DNA of 24,396 nt from UBA1138 sp036338615. Its GTDB lineage: Bacteria; Gemmatimonadota; Gemmatimonadetes; Longimicrobiales; Gaopeijiaceae. The translations under genes were made by a program, and so were the position numbers. The notes under the pieces were generated by a model. The model was not told the DNA's origin. It saw only the letters and a program-made list of their open reading frames with translations, and did not search any database. Location of the stretch: positions 1 to 24,396 of the forward strand of contig JAYZBT010000007.1 in the NCBI GenBank assembly GCA_036338615.1, read 5' to 3'. Below are positions 7,920-15,099 of the stretch, piece after piece (positions within the stretch are counted from its first letter, which is position 1; each line of letters starts with the position of its first letter).

Positions 7920-8556
7920 CGACCCCCCCCCCGATCTCCTCCGCCTGGTCGATCACCTCGTGGATGGGCCGGATGGCGCTACCGGCCAGCCACCACGATC
8001 CGGCGAACGTCACGGCAGCCAGTAGCACCGTGAGCAGGACCAAGAAGGAGCCGGCTTGGCCGAGGATTCCGTTCCTGGCCACCAGCGGAGCGGCGATCTG
8101 GAGGACGTGCGCTTCGTGCCCCTCGCCGAGGCGATCCAACGGGTAGAACAGCGTCCTGACTGGCGATCCCTCGAACTGCTGCTCAGCCCAGACCAACTCT
8201 CCCGCGTCTGCCCTGGTCAGGGTCTCGGCGTCAGAGGGAAGGTCGGACATCATGTAGCGACTGCGTAGTAGGCTCTCCCCATCGGTGTGCCAGACCTGTG
8301 CGTAGCGGATGAGGCCGCTGACCGAGGCTGCTTCCTCCGGTGTGAGGTCCCACTCGTGGAAGTGCATCCCCCCGTCACCGGTCCGGTCGGCGAGCGATGC
8401 GGCCTGGATGGAAGCCACGCTTCGGATCGAAGCGTCGAGCTCGCGGTCGAGGACCGCTCGCAGGGTCAGCAAGGTGACTCCTGAGAGTACCGCCAGTCCC
8501 AACGTGGCCCCGGCTGTAGCTCGCAGCGCCAGCTGAAAGCGAAACGAGCGGGTCAT
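7831..8556 (-). CDS. Sensor histidine kinase, membrane sensor half (upstream of frameshift)
   Basis: The N-terminal part of the same kinase. Membrane helix 1 covers about residues 12-32 (TAGATLGLAVLSGVTLLTL), then a periplasmic sensor of about 130 residues, then helix 2 (SFLVLLTVLLAAVTFAGSWWLAG) and the HAMP start AIRPIHEVIDQAEEIGGG. After that the frame runs into about 30 residues that match nothing (VVGPRHSGVRG...) and stops at 7831. The ATG at 8556 overlaps the response regulator stop by ATGA, so the pair is co-translated. Together with the cop operon running into it, this suggests a copper- or silver-sensing system. The periplasmic domain includes MHFHEW, a possible metal-ligand cluster (inference). 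Confidence 0.82.
   Translation of the reverse strand: MTRSFRFQLALRATAGATLGLAVLSGVTLLTLRAVLDRELDASIRSVASIQAASLADRTGDGGMHFHEWDLTPEEAASVSGLIRYAQVWHTDGESLLRSRYMMSDLPSDAETLTRADAGELVWAEQQFEGSPVRTLFYPLDRLGEGHEAHVLQIAAPLVARNGILGQAGSFLVLLTVLLAAVTFAGSWWLAGSAIRPIHEVIDQAEEIGGGVVGPRHSGVRGNLGVSAAGGSTEHHARAHP
7923..7932. other. Ten-C homopolymer at the kinase frameshift
   Basis: A run of ten C on the + strand (ten G in the kinase message) sits exactly where the two kinase frames must join. One base fewer restores the full-length kinase with a normal HAMP sequence. This may be a sequencing or assembly error, a real inactivating mutation, or a slippage-prone tract. Confidence 0.85.
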
Positions 8557-9233
8557 GTCGCCGCGCCTTTTTGGAAGACGTACCCCACGCCGCGAACGGT
8601 ATGGACGAGCGAGTCATCCCCGACCTTGCCGAGCTTGCGTCGCAAATGCCCCACATGCACATCGACCACGTTGCTCATCGGATCGAAATTCAGGTCCCAG
8701 ACCTTCTCCAACAACTCCGTCCTGCGCACCACACGTTCGGGGTTGAGCATCAGAAACTCGAGCAGCTGGAACTCTTTCGGAGTGAGGTCCAGACGCGCTC
8801 CGCCCCGGTGCGCCTTGTGTGTGACGCGGTCCAGTTCCAGGTCGTCGTACAGCAAGCGATCCGACCGGGAGGCGCCGCCCCTCCGCAGGAGAGCCCGAAC
8901 CCGCGCGACCAATTCATCGAAGCCGAACGGCTTGGTGAGGTAGTCGTCCGCTCCGGCGTCCAAGCCGAGCACGACGTCGTCTCGGTCGCTACGAGCGGTG
9001 AGCAGAAGCACGGGCACAGACGACTGACGGGAGCGGAGGCTGCGAACGATCTCGAGGCCAGTCTTGCCCGGCAGCATGACATCCAGCAGGAGCAGGTCGT
9101 AGTCGTGCACGTGCGCCTTGAGCAGGCCGTCTTCCCCGTCGTGCGCCACGTCGACCGAGTACCCTTCCTCGCGCAGCCCTCTGTCGAGGAAGCTCGCGAC
9201 CTTCTCGTCGTCTTCGACTACCAGGATTCTCAA
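8553..9233 (-). CDS. OmpR/CusR-family two-component response regulator
   Basis: A 226-residue cytoplasmic regulator. The receiver domain (1-120) has acidic D8/D9, the phosphorylated D51 in LLLLDVMLPGKTG, T79 and K101 (TKPF), all intact. The winged-helix DNA-binding domain follows (LDLTPKEFQLLEFLMLNPERV, then VVDVHVGHLRRKLG, then VRGVGYVF). Sequence style is that of CopR/CusR, which activates copper-resistance genes. The start is a TTG at 9233; no ATG fits better, since MRILVVEDDE is the expected N-terminus. It lies 36 bp after the aldolase stop and overlaps the kinase start by 4 bp (ATGA). It may thus be read from the upstream series as well as from its own promoter. Confidence 0.92.
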   Translation of the reverse strand: MRILVVEDDEKVASFLDRGLREEGYSVDVAHDGEDGLLKAHVHDYDLLLLDVMLPGKTGLEIVRSLRSRQSSVPVLLLTARSDRDDVVLGLDAGADDYLTKPFGFDELVARVRALLRRGGASRSDRLLYDDLELDRVTHKAHRGGARLDLTPKEFQLLEFLMLNPERVVRRTELLEKVWDLNFDPMSNVVDVHVGHLRRKLGKVGDDSLVHTVRGVGYVFQKGAAT

Positions 9234-9269
9234 CCGGCTGCTCTACGTTTCTGTGTTGATCGGGCGTGC

Positions 9270-10226
9270 CTATTGCCGCCCGGCGGCCTCCCGCCCGACC
9301 TGCAACGCGCGTGCAGTTCCCGCGGTGATACCTCCGTCCGCACCTACGGTCACCATGCGGAAGCCCTGGCTCAAGCGCCTCGCCACAGAGCCGGCGCCCG
9401 TCGTGATCGCACAAGGCACGTCGTGGCGCAGGCAGGCGGCCAACACCGTCTGGATCGCCTCTTCTACCTGGGGCGCCCCTGGATTGTCCCCGTAGCCCAT
9501 TTGTGCCGCAAGGTCGGAGGGGCCGATGAAGATCACGCCGACGCCGGGCGTGGTGACGATCTCTTCGACCCGTTCGACAGCCCCCGGACTCTCGATCTGG
9601 ATGATCGTGAGCAGATTGCCGGCGGCGTTCAACGGCCAGACGTCCGCCTTCTCGAAGTATTCCCCGCCACCGATTCCCCAATACCAGGAAGCGATGCCCG
9701 GCGAGCGGCCCCGACGTCCATGCGGCTCTCGAATGTCGGAGTCGAGCGGCCGCGGATAGCGCATCGAGGATACCGCGTTGAGCGCTTGTTCTCGGTTCTC
9801 CACCATGGGGAACATGATGCCGAATGCGCCCATGTCGAGCGCCTGCTTCACGATGAAGCTCATCATCTCCGCGCCGTTTTGCGGAACTCGGACGAGCGGC
9901 GTGACGGCCATCTGGAGATCACCACTCGCGGCGATCCGCTGCTTGTTGGTCATGCCCAAGAGGAAGATCCGTAGCGTCTCCGGATTCCACGGGCCGTGCT
10001 CCATGTCGATGATGATGAAGTCGAGGCCGGACCTCGAGAGTGCGCGGGCGCTCGTGAGAGACCAATCGCCGCTGATAATGCCGAAGACGGCGTCACGGCC
10101 GTCCAGCAGGTCGATCACGCGGCTGATGCGTCGTTCCTGCGCATCGAGCGGAGTCGGTGTCATGAGGATCGGAACCGGCAGGAGGGTGCAGGCGGCCACG
10201 AGGACGACCGATCGAAGTGATGGCAT
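9270..10226 (-). CDS. Exported HpcH/HpaI-family aldolase (class II, metal-dependent)
   Basis: A 318-residue member of the HpcH/HpaI aldolase/citrate lyase family, which cleaves 2-keto-4-hydroxy acids to pyruvate or a related keto acid plus an aldehyde. Residues matching the catalytic set are present: H77 in DMEHGPW, R113 in VRVPQNG, and metal ligands E212 (IQIESPGAVE) and D238 (GPSDLAAQMG). The N-terminus is unusual for this family: a Sec-type signal (SVVLVAACTLLPVPILMTPTPLDAQ) precedes the barrel, so the enzyme is predicted to be exported. The ATG at 10226 is chosen because the open frame further upstream overlaps the S9 peptidase and has no family similarity. Only 8 bp separate it from the S9 peptidase stop, so the two are in one transcript. 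Confidence 0.88.
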   Translation of the reverse strand: MPSLRSVVLVAACTLLPVPILMTPTPLDAQERRISRVIDLLDGRDAVFGIISGDWSLTSARALSRSGLDFIIIDMEHGPWNPETLRIFLLGMTNKQRIAASGDLQMAVTPLVRVPQNGAEMMSFIVKQALDMGAFGIMFPMVENREQALNAVSSMRYPRPLDSDIREPHGRRGRSPGIASWYWGIGGGEYFEKADVWPLNAAGNLLTIIQIESPGAVERVEEIVTTPGVGVIFIGPSDLAAQMGYGDNPGAPQVEEAIQTVLAACLRHDVPCAITTGAGSVARRLSQGFRMVTVGADGGITAGTARALQVGREAAGRQ

Positions 10227-10234
10227 GGGCGTCC

Positions 10235-12307
10235 TCAGGTGGGGTCGCTCACGGGCACCGTGCCCATGGGCTTCAGGTAGGTCTCCCACCAGCGGAGTTC
10301 GTTGATCATCCGGTGCACGTTGTTCCAGTGACCCCAGCCGCCGTGTGCCATGCCTTCGTAGATGATGAGCTTCGTGGGCACGCGCTGCTTTTTGAGTGAC
10401 GTATAGAGTTGAATCGAGCCCTCCAGCGGAACGCGGTAGTCGTCCTCGCCGTGCACGAACAACGTCGCGGCCTGCACACCGCCGGAGTTGAGGTAGGCAG
10501 ACTGCCGGATCATGACCTCTCTGGCCTCGGGCTCCCAGGGCGGCCCGAGGAACTCGAGCTCTTTCGTACGGGAAACGTCCGAAAGCGCGTAGTTGCTGGT
10601 CCAGTTGGATGCGCCGGCACCGGGGACCGCCGCCTTGAAGCGGTCCGGGTATCGCGTGATGAGCCAGTTGGTCAGGATTCCGCCGTAGGAGTGGCCCGTT
10701 GAGCCGACCCGCCCCGGGTCGATCGGGTAGCGTTCGATGAGGTGGTCGATGCCCGCGAGCACGTCTTCGCCGTCCTTGGTGCCCCAGGCTCCCCAGGTGC
10801 CCCACTTGAAGTCGTCGCCGTAGCCGGTGGAGCTGCGGAAGTTGGGCAGGAATACGAAGTATCCGTTGGCCGCGAAGAGCATGTTCTTGAAGCTGAAGCC
10901 GTATCCCGACGCGCTGTGGGGCCCGCCATGGTTCATCACGATCAACGGGTATGAGCCAGCCTCGGCGTCATACCCGTACGGGTACAGAAGAAAGCCCTCG
11001 ACCGGCGTGCCGTCGTAGCTCGTGTAGAGCACGCGCTCCGATGGTCGGCTCGCCACCTCCACTTCTGCGAGGAGGTCGTGGTTGACCGATGTCAGGCGGC
11101 GCTCGTTCTGCCCGTCGATGTCGGACACGTAGACTTCCGCGGGGCGCTCGAACTCGCCGACGGTGTAGGTCATGCGCCGGAACGACTCGTCGATGTCGAG
11201 TCCCTGGATTCGGCGTTCGCCGGTGGTCACTTGCTGCACGCCTGATCCGTCCGGCGAGACTCGGTAGAGGTGTCTCGCTCCGCCCACGCCGGCGACGAAG
11301 TACATGTACCGGCTGTCCGGAGACCACATTGGCGTGCCGGGATCGAGATCCCAGTCCTCGGTGAGATTGACGGGCTCGCCTCCGTCGGCGGGCCGAATGT
11401 AGAGGTCCCGTGGCCCGCCGTGCCTCAGCTTCCGGTCGATGATCATGTTGCTGCCGAAGGCCCGCGTATACGAGATCCACCGACCGTCCGGCGAAAACGC
11501 GGCACCTGAGTGCGTGTAACCGTCGTTCGTCAGTCTGGTGAGCTGCCCCTCCACCGAGACCAGAAAGAGGTCCGACCGGCTGTACAGCAACGGGTCGAGC
11601 ACGGATTCGTCGGCGGTGAACAGCACTGAGCTTCCGTCGGGGTTCCACCGTAGGCCGCTCGGTCGGAGTCCGAGCCGCGTCAATTGAACGGCTTCGCTGG
11701 CACCCATCGTGGGTGCCAGGAAAATCTCGGTCAGCGGCTGCTCGCCGGGATCGGGGAGCGGAAAACTCTGACGGTCGCGTCGGAAGGGGTACCAGTCGAA
11801 CGCCTCACCCCTGAACCGTTCCTCGTGCCGCTTCTCGAACGCCGACATATCGAGCGTCGCAGGTGCGGGCATCGGCATGGCCCCCGTGCGGGCAAGCCAG
11901 CGTCCGTCCGGGCTCGGGGAGCCCGCCAACTCGACGACGTCGTCGAGAACCGCGCCTCTGCTCAAGTCCGACGGGTCGACAAGCCATCCCGCGCCTCCGG
12001 AGCGAACCCTGAGGCGGCCGTCGTCGGACCAGCGAGGGTTGGACACGTCTCGACCGTCGTGTTGCACCCGCACAGGCTCGGCGGATCCGTCGGCCCGCAC
12101 GATCCACGATTCGGTGGCGGTTCCGTTCGTCTCCTCAATCGCGAGCGAAACCGTGTAGGCGATCCAATCGCCCGCGGGGGAGATGCGCGGAGAGCCGACA
12201 TTCTTGAGACTGTAGTAGTCCTCCAAGGTCAGCTGTCGCCCTGTTTGAGCCGAGGCCGGCAGCGAAGCGAGAAGCAAGACTCCGAGAGAAAGCATGATCC
12301 GGCGCAT
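10235..12307 (-). CDS. Secreted S9-family prolyl oligopeptidase-like peptidase
   Basis: A 690-residue exported serine peptidase. A Sec signal (MLSLGVLLLASLPASAQ) is followed by a beta-propeller region with repeated WSPDG-like blades (RISPAGDWIAY, AAFSPDGRWISY, MWSPDSRYMYF), typical of dipeptidyl aminopeptidase/acylaminoacyl peptidase relatives. The alpha/beta-hydrolase domain follows from about residue 430. The triad is visible: S540 in TGHSYGG, D623 in HGEDDYRVP, H655 in EGMAHGGW, and the oxyanion-side NHGGPH motif is present. GHSYGG replaces the more usual GGSYGG. The start ATG at 12307 has AGGTGGAGG six bases upstream; a GTG at 12319 in the same frame is less likely. It is 44 bp after the ankyrin gene. 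It probably degrades peptides outside the cytoplasm; its substrate is unknown. Confidence 0.92.
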   Translation of the reverse strand: MRRIMLSLGVLLLASLPASAQTGRQLTLEDYYSLKNVGSPRISPAGDWIAYTVSLAIEETNGTATESWIVRADGSAEPVRVQHDGRDVSNPRWSDDGRLRVRSGGAGWLVDPSDLSRGAVLDDVVELAGSPSPDGRWLARTGAMPMPAPATLDMSAFEKRHEERFRGEAFDWYPFRRDRQSFPLPDPGEQPLTEIFLAPTMGASEAVQLTRLGLRPSGLRWNPDGSSVLFTADESVLDPLLYSRSDLFLVSVEGQLTRLTNDGYTHSGAAFSPDGRWISYTRAFGSNMIIDRKLRHGGPRDLYIRPADGGEPVNLTEDWDLDPGTPMWSPDSRYMYFVAGVGGARHLYRVSPDGSGVQQVTTGERRIQGLDIDESFRRMTYTVGEFERPAEVYVSDIDGQNERRLTSVNHDLLAEVEVASRPSERVLYTSYDGTPVEGFLLYPYGYDAEAGSYPLIVMNHGGPHSASGYGFSFKNMLFAANGYFVFLPNFRSSTGYGDDFKWGTWGAWGTKDGEDVLAGIDHLIERYPIDPGRVGSTGHSYGGILTNWLITRYPDRFKAAVPGAGASNWTSNYALSDVSRTKELEFLGPPWEPEAREVMIRQSAYLNSGGVQAATLFVHGEDDYRVPLEGSIQLYTSLKKQRVPTKLIIYEGMAHGGWGHWNNVHRMINELRWWETYLKPMGTVPVSDPT

Positions 12308-12351
12308 GGCGGCCTCCACCTGCGTGATTGGGCTGTGTCTTGTTTGGATTC

Positions 12352-13728
12352 CTACTGCCGGCGCGCTCCGGAGAGAAAGTCCTTCACGGTGTCCGACCGA
12401 GCCACGTCGGCCGCCGTTCGACCCTCTTGATCCACGGCGTCGACGTCCACACCGCGTTCCACCGCGAGCTCGACCGCGGCCAGCATCAAGGCATCTATCT
12501 CAGCGGGATTGGCGGACACGAAGGCGCGCATCCTGCGCGAGCCACCCATGCCGACCGCCGCCATGAGCGCGGTGGTCGACTCCGTGGTGCGGTTCGCGCC
12601 GAAGGTGCCCGTGGTGCGCACGTAGTCTGCGTGGTGCACGAAGAGAGGGTCCGCACCGAACTCCACGAGGACGCGCATGACCTCGGGTTGCGTGAAGCGA
12701 GCCGCCAGCCAGAACGGTGAGGCCCCGACCAGGGCAGGGTGAATCGACCAGTCGGCCGAGGCGCGCCGCGTGGGCGTCCAGTTGGTGAGTCGGACATTCG
12801 CGTCGGCCCCGTGGGCGAGTAGCGCGCGAACGGTTTGCTCGTCCCGACGCAGGACCGCGACATGGAGCGCCGAGAACCCCGCGCCGGCGGCGTCGGGGTC
12901 CGCGCCTTCTTCGAGCAGGAACTCGACCAGATCGAAAATGCCGAGGTGCGCGGCGAGCACCGTGGCGGTGACGCCCCTGGCGTCGGTGGCGTCCAGGTCG
13001 GCACCGGCGGCCACGAGGAGTCGCGCGGACGGGAGATCGCCCACTCGCGCCGCGAACAAGAGCGGCGTGTTGCCACCATGGGGCACATCCTGCTGGTTCG
13101 ACGGCTCGCTGTGCGGCGGGATCGCCATCACCTGGCTCCAGGACTCGGAGCGCGCGTGCACGTCGGCTCCACCCGCGACCAGCGCTCGAACCGCGTCCGG
13201 GTGACTCTGCGCGGCCGCCCACATGAGCGCGGTCTGCCCCCGCGTTGCGCTGGCGTCCGGATCGGCACCGGCTGCGAGTAGTTGCTCCACGACCCTTGCC
13301 GCATCCGCGCGGGCCGCGGTCATGACCGGCGTCTCTCCGGAGAGCAGTGCGGCGTTCGCATCGGCTCCCGCCGTGAGCAGGCTCTCGACCATTGCGGAGC
13401 TGCCGTTCAGGGCAGCGCTCCAGAGAGGCGTCGCTCCGAGATCGTTTGCGGCGTTCACGTCACCGCCTGCCGCGATGAGGAGCTCGGCCGCCGTTACATC
13501 GTCCCAGTAGCTTGCCCAATGCAGGGCTGTCGCCCCGTCGGGCGCGGTGGCTCTGGCGTCCGCGCCTTGGGCGAGCAGCGTGCGGACGGCTTCCCAATCC
13601 GCGCCCTTCGCAGCGTCGATCAACGGCGGTGCGTCCGCCGGGCCCGGTGGAGTGGCCGCGATGAGCGCCAGCGCGAATGCCAGCCCCGTCAGTCCCTTGA
13701 GTCGCACCTTCAAGATCAGAGCCCGCAA
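12352..13728 (-). CDS. Exported ankyrin-repeat protein
   Basis: A 458-residue protein with a hydrophobic export signal (LKGLTGLAFALALIAATPP) and then about nine ankyrin repeats up to the C-terminus. They have the consensus G.TALHWAS...A..LL..GADVNA (for example TALMWAAAQSHPDAVRALV and LLFAARVGDLPSARLLVAAG). Ankyrin arrays bind proteins; a periplasmic one beside DUF1552 and a c-heme protein suggests a scaffold for that complex (inference). The start is uncertain: TTG at 13728, 2 bp after the DUF1552 stop, TTG at 13713 or GTG at 13707. None has a clear Shine-Dalgarno, so translation is likely coupled to the upstream gene. An insertion of about 20 residues (SWSQVMAIPPHSEPSNQQDV) interrupts the repeats in the middle. 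Confidence 0.88.
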   Translation of the reverse strand: MRALILKVRLKGLTGLAFALALIAATPPGPADAPPLIDAAKGADWEAVRTLLAQGADARATAPDGATALHWASYWDDVTAAELLIAAGGDVNAANDLGATPLWSAALNGSSAMVESLLTAGADANAALLSGETPVMTAARADAARVVEQLLAAGADPDASATRGQTALMWAAAQSHPDAVRALVAGGADVHARSESWSQVMAIPPHSEPSNQQDVPHGGNTPLLFAARVGDLPSARLLVAAGADLDATDARGVTATVLAAHLGIFDLVEFLLEEGADPDAAGAGFSALHVAVLRRDEQTVRALLAHGADANVRLTNWTPTRRASADWSIHPALVGASPFWLAARFTQPEVMRVLVEFGADPLFVHHADYVRTTGTFGANRTTESTTALMAAVGMGGSRRMRAFVSANPAEIDALMLAAVELAVERGVDVDAVDQEGRTAADVARSDTVKDFLSGARRQ

Positions 13729-13741
13729 GATCAGAGCCCGT
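13712..13741. repeat. 15 bp tandem duplication over a stop codon
   Basis: Two adjacent 15-base units, AAGATCAGAGCCCGC and AAGATCAGAGCCCGT, differ only in the last base. The second holds the DUF1552 stop codon; the first holds the ankyrin N-terminal region. The duplication therefore lies exactly at the gene junction and may have created or shifted the ankyrin start. Confidence 0.85.
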
Positions 13742-15068
13742 TGAGCGTGTCGAGCGGTAGCGCTCCGGTACTCGCGCCGTGTGCGTCCACCGGGACGCCC
13801 AGCTTGTCCATGAGTGTGACGAGTAGGTTCGCCATTCCCGGATCGTCGGAATACTCGAGGTGTCGGCCGCCTCGCAGGCTCCCCGCGCCGCCGCCCATCA
13901 CGAGCAGCGGCAGATTTCGTCCGGAGTGCCGCGTGCTGTTGGAGATTCCCGAGCCATACAGGATCGTCATGTTGTCGAGCAGGTTGCCGTCACCGTCCGG
14001 GGTCTCCCGCAGCTTCGTCAGATAACGCGCGAACAGGCCGGTGTGGTACCGGTTGATCCGGGACATGCGCTCGACCAGTTCCGGCTGGTCATTGTGATGA
14101 GAGAGCGGGTGATGCGCGTCGGGGACACCGATCTGCGGGTACGGCCGAGGGCTCTGCTCCTTGCCGATCATGAACGTGACGACCCGCGTCAGGTCGGTCT
14201 GGAGCGCGAGCAGCTGCAGGTCGAGCATCAAGTCCAGGTGGTCCTCGAAATCCGCTGGCGCGCCTTCCGGCTGCTCGAAGTTGGGCAACTCGATATCGAT
14301 CTGAGCCTCCGCCCTCTCGATTCGGCGCTCCACGTCCCGAATGGCCTCCGTATACTGCTCTACTTTCATCTGATCCTGCGCGCCGATCTCCCGGCCGAGC
14401 TGGCCGAGCTTTTCGAGCACGGAGTCGAGGATGCTCTTCTGCTGTTCCAGTCTCTTCTCGCGCACCCCACGCTCGGTAGAGCCGGCATCGCCGAACAGTC
14501 GTTCGAAGACGGCTCGAGGATTGTACTCCGTGGGAAGCGGCTGCGTGGGGCCGCGCCACGAGAGCGTGTGTGTGTACACGCAGCTGAGGTTGCTGCTGCA
14601 GGCTCCCGCGTTCGCAGAGGCGTCCATGGAGAGTTCCAGCGACGCCACCTGAGTGGTCCGGCCAAACCTGCGCGCCAGAACCTGATCCATCGATACGTCT
14701 GCGAAGATCTCGGTCTCGGTCCGTCCACCCTGGGGAATGCCGGTCAGGAACGATCCGGAGGCACCCGCATGGATCTGGTTCCAGTTCGCTCGAATCCCCG
14801 ACAGGACCAGCATCTGGTCCCTGAACGGCGCGAGCGGCTCGAGGATCGGTGTGATCTCGAAGTCGGCGCCTATGCCCAAGGGCGACCAGTACTCCATCGC
14901 CATTCCGTTCGGCACATAGAACGTCTGGAACCGATGCACGCGCTCGGCTGTGGACAGTCCGCGCAGCCCCGCGGGCACCATCGCGTCCAAGAGCGGAAGC
15001 GCGAGGCTCGCGCCCACTCCCTTGATGAGGGTTCGTCGGGGGAGCGATTTCCCCAGGAAGGTCGTCAT
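13731..15068 (-). CDS. Tat-exported DUF1552 protein
   Basis: A 445-residue protein of the DUF1552 family, whose biochemical role is not established. The twin-arginine signal is at the N-terminus (PRRTLIKGVGASLALPLLDA, RR at 11-12). Family segments follow: FYVPNGMAMEYWSP, ILEPLAPFRDQMLVLSG, HAGASGSFLTG, a coiled central helix pair (KSILDSVLEKLGQLGREIG and DVERRIERAEAQID), LLALQTDLTRVVTFMIG, HHPLSHHND and a GRNLPLLVMGGGAG C-terminal block. The His-rich HHPLSHH and the fold's likeness to DUF1501/sulfatase-type proteins suggest metal binding (inference). The ATG at 15068 has GGGAG eight bases upstream, and the gene follows the DUF1592 gene after 31 bp, the standard partner order for these families. 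Confidence 0.92.
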   Translation of the reverse strand: MTTFLGKSLPRRTLIKGVGASLALPLLDAMVPAGLRGLSTAERVHRFQTFYVPNGMAMEYWSPLGIGADFEITPILEPLAPFRDQMLVLSGIRANWNQIHAGASGSFLTGIPQGGRTETEIFADVSMDQVLARRFGRTTQVASLELSMDASANAGACSSNLSCVYTHTLSWRGPTQPLPTEYNPRAVFERLFGDAGSTERGVREKRLEQQKSILDSVLEKLGQLGREIGAQDQMKVEQYTEAIRDVERRIERAEAQIDIELPNFEQPEGAPADFEDHLDLMLDLQLLALQTDLTRVVTFMIGKEQSPRPYPQIGVPDAHHPLSHHNDQPELVERMSRINRYHTGLFARYLTKLRETPDGDGNLLDNMTILYGSGISNSTRHSGRNLPLLVMGGGAGSLRGGRHLEYSDDPGMANLLVTLMDKLGVPVDAHGASTGALPLDTLNGL

Positions 15069-15099
15069 GTGTGAGCTCCCAAGTGTGTTTGTCCCGGCA

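Noticed and set aside
8571..9974. 467-codon open frame on the + strand
   Set aside because: It is antisense to the response regulator and aldolase, whose frames have full motifs; the translation resembles no protein and long opposite frames are common in GC-rich DNA.
10227..10805. Long N-terminal extension of the aldolase frame
   Set aside because: It overlaps the S9 peptidase C-terminus with its catalytic residues; the aldolase signal peptide begins at 10226.
13860..15074. 404-codon open frame on the + strand
   Set aside because: Antisense to the DUF1552 gene, with no recognisable domain.
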